64,000 nucleotides of DNA from Microscillaceae bacterium (GTDB taxonomy: Bacteria; Bacteroidota; Bacteroidia; Cytophagales; Microscillaceae). Below the pieces are notes generated by a model. That model saw nothing but the letters and a program-made list of their open reading frames with translations, searched no databases and was not told the DNA's origin. Positions 1 to 6,873 of this stretch are shown one piece after another; the stretch's first letter is position 1; every line of letters begins with the position of its first letter. The DNA lies in contig JANWZA010000011.1 in the NCBI GenBank assembly GCA_025054775.1, positions 1 through 64,000 on the forward strand, in the 5' to 3' direction. A program made the position numbers and the translations under genes.

Positions 1-106
1 TTCTACTGTAAAACGAAAACTGCAGTCTTTATTTAAATCGTTGTTTGCCTTTAGCTATACCATCTTTACAAAATTTTGTTGATTTGCATTTGGGACATCG
101 TTCCAT
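1..106 (-). mobile_element. Remnant of an IS1-like transposase N-terminus (zinc ribbon), frameshifted
   Basis: Reading leftward from an ATG at 106-104 gives a short frame with two CPKC/FCKDG-type motifs (MERCPKCKSTKFCKDGIAKG), then KQRFK and a TAA at 31-29. In the next frame the reading continues as KDCSFRFTVE. The joined product is the four-cysteine zinc ribbon that opens IS1-family and related transposases (CPKC...G.QR.KCKDC...F). The second Cys-Lys-Cys stretch has lost two bases (or gained one), so the frame is broken. The rest of the element lies beyond the left edge, so I cannot tell whether a second, overlapping frame rescues it as in IS1 InsA/InsB. No terminal inverted repeat was identified. 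Confidence 0.6.
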
Positions 107-244
107 AGTTTCAGGGTTGTAGTAATTTTTTTGCAAAAAAAGATCTATACAAAATTAACAATATCGATTTTTCAATACCTATTTCGCTTATCTTTCTGCT
201 TTTATGTGGTAAAAGTGGTTATACTTGAGTTGTCTGATTTCTTT

Positions 245-277
245 AACTTTCCAAAAGTGAGTAACTTTTGGAAAGTT
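245..277. terminator. Perfect 14-bp hairpin downstream of ssb
   Basis: Positions 245-258 and 264-277 are perfect inverted repeats around a 5-base loop. The plus strand continues with a short T run (to 280); the minus strand, which carries ssb, has no U-tract. It may be a terminator or a bidirectional end of transcription. Its core CTTTCCAAAAG / CTTTTGGAAAG closely matches the terminator after the marC-like gene at 60145-60178, so the same hairpin sequence is used more than once. Confidence 0.45.
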
Positions 278-360
278 TTTGAAAGTGAAGTAAAAGATAC
301 CAAACCTTAAATTAGAAGGAAGTTGGTTCAATTTTTTGAAATAATACTCTAATCCCTTGA

Positions 361-786
361 TTAGAAAGGCAGATCATCGTTGTCAGCAGATATGTCATTA
401 GTTGGATAGCTTTCTTGGGTAGCAGTGGGAGCGGTATTACCAGCGGAATTACTATTCTCTTTTGAGCCTAATAAGGTAAGGGTTTGCCCTGTAACTTCTA
501 AAGCAAAACGTTTTTCATTGTTCCTGTCCATGTATTCGCGAGTGCTAAGTTTTCCTTCCACATATACTTGTGTGCCTTTACGTACATACTTTTCTACAAC
601 GTCTGCAATATTTCCCCAAAAAGAGACTCTAAACCAGTCTGTCTTTTCTACTTGCTCGCCATTGGCTTTGGTATATTTTTCATTGACTGCCAGAGAAAAG
701 TTAGCTACTTTTTTATTTTCAAAAATACGCACTTCGGGGTCTGCACCTACGTTGCCTATGAGAGTAATTTTACTCAAACTTGCCAT
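361..786 (-). CDS. ssb: Single-stranded DNA-binding protein
   Basis: This 141-residue protein coats single-stranded DNA during replication, repair and recombination. Residues 1-105 form the OB fold (start SLSKITLIGNVGADPEV, then DWFRVSFWGN and VYVEGKLSTREY). A flexible Asn/Thr/Ser-rich linker follows, and the chain ends in the acidic DNDDLPF tip that binds partner proteins such as exonuclease I, PriA and RecO. The length suits short Bacteroidota SSBs. It stands alone on the minus strand, with a 20-bp tandem repeat 34 bases upstream of its start codon. The identification is secure; whether it is the main replicative SSB or one of several paralogs cannot be told from this window. Confidence 0.95.
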   Translation of the reverse strand: MASLSKITLIGNVGADPEVRIFENKKVANFSLAVNEKYTKANGEQVEKTDWFRVSFWGNIADVVEKYVRKGTQVYVEGKLSTREYMDRNNEKRFALEVTGQTLTLLGSKENSNSAGNTAPTATQESYPTNDISADNDDLPF

Positions 787-819
787 AATGATTAAAGAGT
801 TTGTAAGGGTGAGTAGATA

Positions 820-859
820 TTTTACGAATAAATTACTTATTTTACGAATAAATTACTAA
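820..859. repeat. Two tandem copies of a 20-bp AT-rich unit upstream of ssb
   Basis: Positions 820-839 and 840-859 are head-to-tail copies of TTTTACGAATAAATTACT plus two bases; only the last bases differ. The repeat ends 34 bases upstream of the ssb start, within the gap between ssb and the TPR/PspC gene. A 20-bp period is about two helical turns, which would suit paired protein-binding sites, but a chance slippage duplication is equally possible. Confidence 0.6.
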
Positions 860-879
860 AAATTTGTTCATACGGTTTT

Positions 880-1638
880 TTATTTTTTAGGCAGTATAAA
901 AGATAGTATAATGTAGAGGGGTATAGTAATACCTCCAAAAAAGAAGGCTCCTATCAAAAATGCAATGCGTATCCAGGTAGGATCTATACCAAAATATTCT
1001 GCAATACCTGAGCATACACCTGAGATTTTTCTATCTCTGTTAGATCTTGCTAAACGTTTCTCTTCTTGGAGGGTAAAGAGTTGGTTAATCTCGTTGAGTG
1101 TATCCAGGCGTATACCAGCCAAAGAACTTTTATCGTTGTGTAACCAAGAGGGTTTTCTATCATTTGCCCATAGAGGTTTGGTAGTAGAAAAAGGGTTGGT
1201 GTTGGTAAGTCCTCCTAGTCCTTTGTTTAACTCTGCCGAAAGCTTATAAGCGAGTTCGTGGTTAGGATTCACTTGTAGGGTTCGCTTTACATAATGTTTT
1301 GCTTTATTAAGCAGTTCCTTATCACGTTTTTGCCTTGCTAAGTGTTTATAGGCGAGTGCCAAGCCATACAAGGCCTCTGCACTATTAGGCTTAAGGCTTA
1401 CAGCTTGCTTAAACTCTTCAGCAGCACTTTGCCAGTCTTCGTAACGGCTATAGCCTAGTCCTCGCGTAAGATAGTCTTTATACTTATTCTCAATAAACGC
1501 TAAATCCTGAGGGGAGAGCCCTAAGTCCTCTGCAATTTTATGCATTTCGGCTTCGCTTAATGGGTTTTGGCTTCTCTCCTCTTGTATTTTAAGCACTTGT
1601 TGGATATAGGCTTTTATATTATTTTCTGATTCGCTCAT
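880..1638 (-). CDS. TPR protein with C-terminal PspC membrane domain
   Basis: The protein has 252 residues. The N-terminal ~60 residues are helical and polar. Residues ~60-150 form about two tetratricopeptide repeats (AAEEFKQAVSLKPNSAEALY and AKHYVKRTLQVNPNHELAY). Residues ~195-252 are a PspC domain (RDRKISGVCSGIAEYFGIDP followed by a hydrophobic Gly/Ile-rich membrane helix and a Lys-Lys end). PspC in proteobacteria senses membrane stress with PspA/B. In Bacteroidota the domain is often fused to other modules and its role is not established. A TAATTTTG box (minus strand, 1706-1699) lies 61 bases upstream. I infer a membrane-anchored scaffold facing the cytoplasm; no other Psp genes are nearby. 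Confidence 0.75.
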   Translation of the reverse strand: MSESENNIKAYIQQVLKIQEERSQNPLSEAEMHKIAEDLGLSPQDLAFIENKYKDYLTRGLGYSRYEDWQSAAEEFKQAVSLKPNSAEALYGLALAYKHLARQKRDKELLNKAKHYVKRTLQVNPNHELAYKLSAELNKGLGGLTNTNPFSTTKPLWANDRKPSWLHNDKSSLAGIRLDTLNEINQLFTLQEEKRLARSNRDRKISGVCSGIAEYFGIDPTWIRIAFLIGAFFFGGITIPLYIILSFILPKK

Positions 1639-1731
1639 ATTAGGTATCGTAAAAAGTGGGCTTTATAGTATAAGACATCAAAACGAGGCTTTTAGTTACA
1701 AAATTAATAAAAAAAAGCCGTATATTTTACT

Positions 1732-2442
1732 TTACATTTGAAGCATAATTTGATTTACTTCTGCAAAGTTAGTTGCTATTGGGTGCTTTGGGTTGGCTTG
1801 TATATGTCCGTTACGGACTAATTGTATGGTTTGAAAGCCGCACAATTTGGCTGCATCTAGCTCTGCAACTACATCGGAGAGAAATAAGATTTGCGAGGCA
1901 GGTAGTTCCAAAATATTTTGGATATTTTTATAGGACTCGCTTGCCTTTTTTTGTCCAATATTAGTATCAAAATAATGCGAGAAGTAAGGGGTTAGGTCTC
2001 CAAAAATAGAAGTTCCAAAGAGCAATTTTTGAGCTTTAACTGAGCCTGAAGAGTAAATTCCTAAGCGAATCCCTGCTTTGTGCCATTGTGCTAGGTAGGT
2101 AGGTACTTCTTCATAGATATGTCCTTTAATTTCTCCTTTTTGGTAGCCGAGTTCCCATAAAATTCCTTGTAAAGTTTTTAAGGCGGTATGCTTGCGGTCT
2201 TGCCGTGTCCATTGCAGTAAAGTGTGCAGAGCGTCTTCTAAACGGAAGTTCGTGGTCAAATTCTGCTCCTGCTCTACGGTTCGTTGCACTTCTTGTAAGC
2301 AGGCTTGTACCAAACTATTTTGTTGGTTTTGCTCTAAAAACTTGGGTAAATTTTTTTCAAAATAAGGAAAAAGTACCTCATATACGAAACTTACCGAAGT
2401 AGTAGTACCTTCTATATCGGTCAAGATATATTGAATTGGCAT
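1732..2442 (-). CDS. mtnC: Enolase-phosphatase E1 (methionine salvage)
   Basis: This 236-residue HAD-superfamily enzyme carries out two successive steps of the methionine salvage pathway: enolisation of 2,3-diketo-5-methylthiopentyl-1-phosphate and its dephosphorylation to the aci-reductone. The family signature ILTDIEGTTTSVSFVYEVLF carries the nucleophile and acid Asp/Glu pair. YSSGSVKAQKLLFG is HAD motif II, and ILFLSDVVAELDAAK is motif III with its Mg2+-binding Asp. The length is typical. It has its own strong promoter. The next pathway gene, mtnD (aci-reductone dioxygenase), is not in this window. Confidence 0.9.
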   Translation of the reverse strand: MPIQYILTDIEGTTTSVSFVYEVLFPYFEKNLPKFLEQNQQNSLVQACLQEVQRTVEQEQNLTTNFRLEDALHTLLQWTRQDRKHTALKTLQGILWELGYQKGEIKGHIYEEVPTYLAQWHKAGIRLGIYSSGSVKAQKLLFGTSIFGDLTPYFSHYFDTNIGQKKASESYKNIQNILELPASQILFLSDVVAELDAAKLCGFQTIQLVRNGHIQANPKHPIATNFAEVNQIMLQM

Positions 2443-2479
2443 AAGAAAATAGTTTTTGATATTGATTGCAGTAGTGCTA

Positions 2480-2511
2480 CAAAGGTATAAAAATTATACT
2501 TGTATACCAAA
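2480..2511 (-). promoter_or_regulatory. Bacteroidota-type promoter of mtnC
   Basis: On the minus strand, TTTG (2511-2508) is followed after 20 bases by TACCTTTG (2487-2480), an excellent match to the Bacteroidota consensus TTTG-N19-20-TAnnTTTG. The predicted transcript starts about 30 bases before the mtnC ATG. Confidence 0.7.
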
Positions 2512-2638
2512 GATAAACATGGGCACTTTTCAAACTCTTTGAAATAAAAAATTAGGTAGCAATTAGCCTAATTAGTTCAATTTTATTGTATTTTTGCCTC
2601 TTCTTTTGAACTTATTTTTCAAACTACATAGTTTGACT

Positions 2639-3608
2639 ATGCGTATTCTTACAGGTATTCAGAGTTCGGGCAAGCCGCATTTAGGTAACTTACTTGGGGC
2701 AATTCTGCCGGCAGTAGAGCTTTCTAAGGACCCAAAAAACGAAGCCTTTTTTTTTTATTGCCGATTTGCATTCGCTCACTACAATAAAAGATGCCCAAGT
2801 TCGCCGAAATAGTACTCTTTCAGTAGCAGCTGCATGGTTAGCCTCAGGATTTGATGTAGAGAGAAATGTATTTTATCGGCAATCGCAAATTCCTGAAGTA
2901 TGCGAACTTGCGTGGTATTTGAATTGCTTTACGCCCTACCCTATGTTAGCAAATGCTCATTCCTTTAAGGATAAATCCGGTAACTTGTCTGATGTAAATG
3001 CGGGCTTGTTTACCTATCCCGTACTTATGGCAGCCGATATTCTGCTTTATGACGCGCATCTTGTGCCTGTGGGTAAAGACCAAAAACAACATTTAGAAAT
3101 CACTCGCGATATTGCTGAAGCCTTTAACCGTAAGTATGGAAATGTATTTGTAGTGCCTGAAGCTAAAATTGATGAAGAGGTAATGACTATTCCTGGTACT
3201 GACGGCAAAAAAATGAGCAAAAGCTATGAAAATACGATTGATATTTTTTTACCTGAAAAAGAACTTCGCAAACAAATAATGAGCATTATTTCGGATAGTA
3301 CACCCTTGGAAGCTCCCAAAAATCCTGATACTTCGGTTGTTTTTCAGCTATATTCGCTTTTAGCTACCCCTGAACAAACCGCTCAAATGCGTGAGAAATA
3401 TCTTGCTGGAGGTTATGGCTATGGGCAAGCCAAGCAAGCATTATATGAACTTATCTTAGAAAAATTTGCTACTCACCGTAACCTTTATCAAAGGTATATG
3501 CAAAATCCAAATGAACTAGAGCAAATTTTACAACAAGGTGAACAAAAAGCCCGCAAAATTGCCCAAGCAAAGATGCAAGTTATTAGAAAACTATTAGGCT
3601 TTGGGTGA
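2639..3608 (+). CDS. trpS: Tryptophanyl-tRNA synthetase, interrupted by a +1 frameshift in a T10 run
   Basis: Class I aminoacyl-tRNA synthetase that charges tRNA-Trp. The ATG at 2639 opens MRILTGIQSSGKPHLGNLLG, the usual start with the HIGH-like PHLGN motif. At 2747-2756 there is a run of ten T. With nine T the frame would read EAFFFIADLHSLTTIKDAQ, as in the family. With ten it shifts and stops at 2812. The rest continues in another frame from about 2757 to the TGA at 3608, including GKKMSKSYENT (the KMSKS loop). The two halves together make a full-length enzyme of about 322 residues. As this gene is normally essential, the extra T is either a sequencing error, bypassed by slippage, or covered by a second trpS elsewhere. 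A TATTTTTG box at 2589-2596 is a plausible -7 element. Confidence 0.88.
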
Positions 3609-3690
3609 GGCAAAGTCCTACGTTTTTCACAAATAACTTTTGCTTTTTCTTTTTTAGCTTATGAATAGCTTATGCAACGAAGGCGAAGCC

Positions 3691-5007
3691 CTATATTTTC
3701 ATAAACAACCATTTACCTAATTCCTTGTAGGTAGGTTTTTTACCATACATTAGCACACCTACTCGATAAATGCGCGCCGCTAACCACGTGCAAAATACGA
3801 AACCTACCAAAAGGAGTAGCATAGAGAGAATAAGTTGCCATGTGGGTACGCCAAAGGGTAAACGAACCATCATAGTTACAGGTGAGGTGAGGGGAAAAAG
3901 TGAAAATATGAGGGCTAGTATTCCATCAGGCTCGCGCAGGACAGGTTGCACTACCACAATAGCAGCAATCATAGGCGTGGTAATTGGGAATGTAAATTGT
4001 TGAGCGTCAGTTACGTTATCAATAGCTGACCCTACTGCGGCAAATAAAGCACTGTAAATCAAATAACCAAACAAGAAATAAAATAGAAACACTCCCAAAA
4101 TCAAAGATAAGTTCATATTGAACAAAGCTGCTAGCATCTTGTTGTCTGAAGTTTGCGTTTCTTTTGCAATCGCTTCTTTTCGCTCTTTGTTTATGGCTTC
4201 TAATTGCTGAGTGGTTGCTTTCGTATTATCTATTTTCAATATGCTAAACGTAGCTGTTGTGATACTAAACGTAAGTATAATCCATAAAAGAAACTGAGTG
4301 AGACCAATGGCAGCTATGCCTAAGATTTTACCCATCATTAGCTCAAAAGGCTTTACTGAAGAGATAATAACTTCAATAATGCGGTTACTTTTCTCTTCTA
4401 TCACTCCTTGCAACACTTGCGAACCATACAAAAAAACAGCAAAGTAGACAATAAAAGCTCCTATAAGAGCAATAGCAGAAGCAACAATTGAACTGCTATC
4501 TTCTCCTTTAAGGGTTTCGGTATTCATTTTTATACTAATTTTAGCCTTTTCCAAATCTTGTGGTTTGATACCAATACGGCTTAACTTCTGCTCCTCTATG
4601 GCTTGTTTTACAGCATCTCTCAAAGCAAGTTCTACATCCACACTAATGCTCTTTTCAGAAAAGATTTTGATGTTATTTACCTCTTTTACTTCATCAATAT
4701 CTAATTTAGGAATGTAAAGCAAAGCATAATAACCTTCCTGAGGTAAGTTATTTTTTAAGGTTTGTATATTAACTTGGGGATAGACAAAGGTGATTTTAGG
4801 TTTATCTCTTAACTTATTGATAAACAAGCCATTATCATCTATGACTGCAATCTTTTTCTCATTTTCTACAGTGCTAGACAGCCAAACAGGGAGTATCATA
4901 ATAGCTGCAAAAAACAGTGGCGTTAGGATTGTGGCTAGTAAAAAAGTTCGCTTACGTACTCTAACCAAATACTCTCTTTGGGCAATAAGAAATATTTTTC
5001 GCATCAT
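3691..5007 (-). CDS. ABC-2 type transporter permease (NatB-like)
   Basis: This 438-residue membrane protein belongs to the ABC-2 permease family related to the sodium exporter subunit NatB. It has one N-terminal membrane helix (LATILTPLFFAAIMILPVWL, residues ~24-43), an extracytoplasmic domain of ~130 residues, and then five or six helices in the C-terminal half, including FAVFLYGSQVLQGVIEEKSN, the characteristic coupling segment. Export substrates in this family include Na+ and small molecules; none can be assigned here. The cognate ATPase is not adjacent, since the flanking genes are trpS and a long gene-free stretch, so the partner must be encoded elsewhere. The start is one of two consecutive ATG codons. 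Confidence 0.85.
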   Translation of the reverse strand: MMRKIFLIAQREYLVRVRKRTFLLATILTPLFFAAIMILPVWLSSTVENEKKIAVIDDNGLFINKLRDKPKITFVYPQVNIQTLKNNLPQEGYYALLYIPKLDIDEVKEVNNIKIFSEKSISVDVELALRDAVKQAIEEQKLSRIGIKPQDLEKAKISIKMNTETLKGEDSSSIVASAIALIGAFIVYFAVFLYGSQVLQGVIEEKSNRIIEVIISSVKPFELMMGKILGIAAIGLTQFLLWIILTFSITTATFSILKIDNTKATTQQLEAINKERKEAIAKETQTSDNKMLAALFNMNLSLILGVFLFYFLFGYLIYSALFAAVGSAIDNVTDAQQFTFPITTPMIAAIVVVQPVLREPDGILALIFSLFPLTSPVTMMVRLPFGVPTWQLILSMLLLLVGFVFCTWLAARIYRVGVLMYGKKPTYKELGKWLFMKI

Positions 5008-5587
5008 AAATTTACAATTACGGGATTTATTTTTTGCAAATATACCAAAAAACTTTACACAAGTAATTGCAGTTTAATAAAATTACATAAGCATACGCAA
5101 GAAGTACACTATCTCACTTGCAAAACTATCCTATACATCTCTTATTTTAATTACTTGCCACAATTCCTACATAAAAAGTTTTGCGTGCCATCTTTATTCA
5201 TGACTATTTTTACTACCTTTGTCCTAAGGCAATAAGAGCTAGTTTACTTTCATCGTTGCTTCGCAAATAGCAAAAAAGCGAAAAATCCATTGCTCATTTC
5301 AATAAACTACTCAATTTTAACCACCACCAAAAATTTCTACTAACTTTTTAGACGTAATTGACTCATATGATTAGATTAAATATTTGAAACATGCAATTCA
5401 AACCTAATCATTTTTTTAATTATACTAATACTTAGCAAAATTTTAGCCTCTGTGACTCACTTATATAAAAAATAATGCCTTAATGAAATACATTTACCCC
5501 TATTTACACGTTTTACTTTGTGAACTCAAACGTGAATAAGATTTTAATCATAGCTATTTTGTTCAGTAAACAACCTAGAAACAACTT
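5008..5587. other. 580-bp gene-free stretch between the ABC permease and a TPR gene
   Basis: No credible coding frame was found on either strand. It holds a -7-like box on the minus strand (TATATTTG, 5044-5037) for the permease, a plus-strand TACCTTTG at 5214-5221, and a terminator-like hairpin at 5368-5417, which is listed separately. The remainder is AT-rich without clear structure. Confidence 0.6.
5228..5417 (+). ncRNA. Candidate small RNA or leader transcript ending at an orphan terminator
   Basis: A Bacteroidota -7 box, TACCTTTG, lies at 5214-5221, although no good -33 TTG is at the right distance. About 150 bases further, 5368-5374 (TGATTAG) pairs with 5404-5410 (CTAATCA), with an inner stem 5383-5388 / 5397-5402 (TTTGAA / TTCAAA), followed directly by seven T. 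No plus-strand gene ends nearby that would need this terminator: trpS stops at 3608 and the intervening gene is on the other strand. The simplest reading is a transcript of about 190 bases, or an attenuator in a long leader of the TPR gene at 5588. This is inference from signals only. Confidence 0.3.
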
Positions 5588-6823
5588 ATGAACAACTATT
5601 TTTTTAAAAAAAAATACTTTTTAACTTGGTTTTTGGTCCCTTTCTTTATTTTCATATCTCTTTGGAGCTTTGCTCAAGAGGAGATTATAGATAAAAAAGA
5701 AATCCTCTTATTAAACAGAGCCATAGAAATTTTGGCTACAGAAGGTGTAAATCAAATGTATAATTTTGATTTTGTACGTGCTGAGCAGCGGTTTCAATAC
5801 CTTAAACAATTATATCCAGAACATCCCTTAGCATATTTTTTAATGGGCTTAGGGTACTGGTGGCGTATTATGGTAAATACGGATAACCAAGAGTATGACG
5901 ACATATTTTTGGCCTATATGGACAGTAGCCTTACTTTTGCTCATAGGTTATACAATCAGAATAAGAACAATCCCGAAGCTTCATTTTTTCTTTCAGCAGC
6001 TTATGGCTTTAAGGGAAGACTCTATGCAGAACGCAAACAATGGACTAAAGCCGCCTTAGCAGGCAATAATGCCCTCGCTTATTTGAAACACGGCAAGCAA
6101 TATAGCGATCTTAGCCCTGAATTCAAGTTCGGAGATGCTCTCTACAATTACTATTCGGTGTGGATACCTAAAAACTACCCTTCGCTTCGCCCTCTTATGC
6201 TTTTTTTCAAGAAGGGAAATAAGGAATTAGGTTTGCAACTTTTGCACGAAGTAGCTAACAACTCTTTCTACACTCGTACAGAAGCTCAATATTTTTTAAT
6301 GCGAATCTATCATGTAGAAGAAGAAATGCCTGAAAAAGCCTTGCCTATTGCAGAATACTTAAGCCGTACTTTTCCAAACAATCCTTTTTTTCAGCGGTAC
6401 TACGCAGCAATGTGTTTTTCACAGAGCCAATTTGCTGAAGCCGAAAGAGTAGCAAGGCATATTTTAGAAAAAATTGAAACAGGTACACGTTATTACGAGG
6501 AAGTTTCAGGTAGATACGCTTGTTATATCTTGGCATATATTTACAGATACCAAAAAAACGACCGTGCTAATGCCAAACTATATTACACCCGTGCTATGAA
6601 CTATGCCGAACAGATAAAAGCATATGATTCAGGCTATTACCACTCCTCACTTATGAGCCTTGCTCGGATCGCTAAAGAAGAGAAAGACTTTGAAACAGCT
6701 AAACAGTTTTATGAAAAAGCTAAAAAATACGTAGAAAAAAAAGGAAATTACCGTAAAGAAATTGACGATTTTTTGAAGGAATATAAGAAAAATGCAAAAA
6801 ACGCAAAAAAAGTTAGAAAGTAG
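5588..6823 (+). CDS. Secreted tetratricopeptide-repeat protein
   Basis: The protein has 411 residues. A signal peptide is visible (KKK at 7-9, a hydrophobic run, then SLWSFAQEE, with cleavage after Ala around residue 30). The mature part is made almost wholly of TPR-like helical hairpins, for example EQRFQYLKQLYPEHPLAYFL, AEYLSRTFPNNPFFQRYYAA and AKQFYEKAKKYVEKK. It ends in a Lys/Asn-rich tail. It is probably periplasmic and serves as a protein-protein scaffold. No enzyme motif is visible and the exact role is unknown. A strong terminator follows 17 bases after the stop codon. Confidence 0.75.
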   Translation: MNNYFFKKKYFLTWFLVPFFIFISLWSFAQEEIIDKKEILLLNRAIEILATEGVNQMYNFDFVRAEQRFQYLKQLYPEHPLAYFLMGLGYWWRIMVNTDNQEYDDIFLAYMDSSLTFAHRLYNQNKNNPEASFFLSAAYGFKGRLYAERKQWTKAALAGNNALAYLKHGKQYSDLSPEFKFGDALYNYYSVWIPKNYPSLRPLMLFFKKGNKELGLQLLHEVANNSFYTRTEAQYFLMRIYHVEEEMPEKALPIAEYLSRTFPNNPFFQRYYAAMCFSQSQFAEAERVARHILEKIETGTRYYEEVSGRYACYILAYIYRYQKNDRANAKLYYTRAMNYAEQIKAYDSGYYHSSLMSLARIAKEEKDFETAKQFYEKAKKYVEKKGNYRKEIDDFLKEYKKNAKNAKKVRK

Positions 6824-6839
6824 TTTTAGAATTTGAAAA

Positions 6840-6873
6840 TGGCACAAGCTTTTAACTTGTGCCAATATTTTTT
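6840..6873 (+). terminator. Intrinsic terminator of the TPR gene
   Basis: TGGCACAAG (6840-6848) pairs perfectly with CTTGTGCCA (6856-6864) over a 7-base loop and is followed by ATATTTTTT. It sits between the TPR gene and the convergent nrdA, whose stop codon it touches. Confidence 0.8.
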
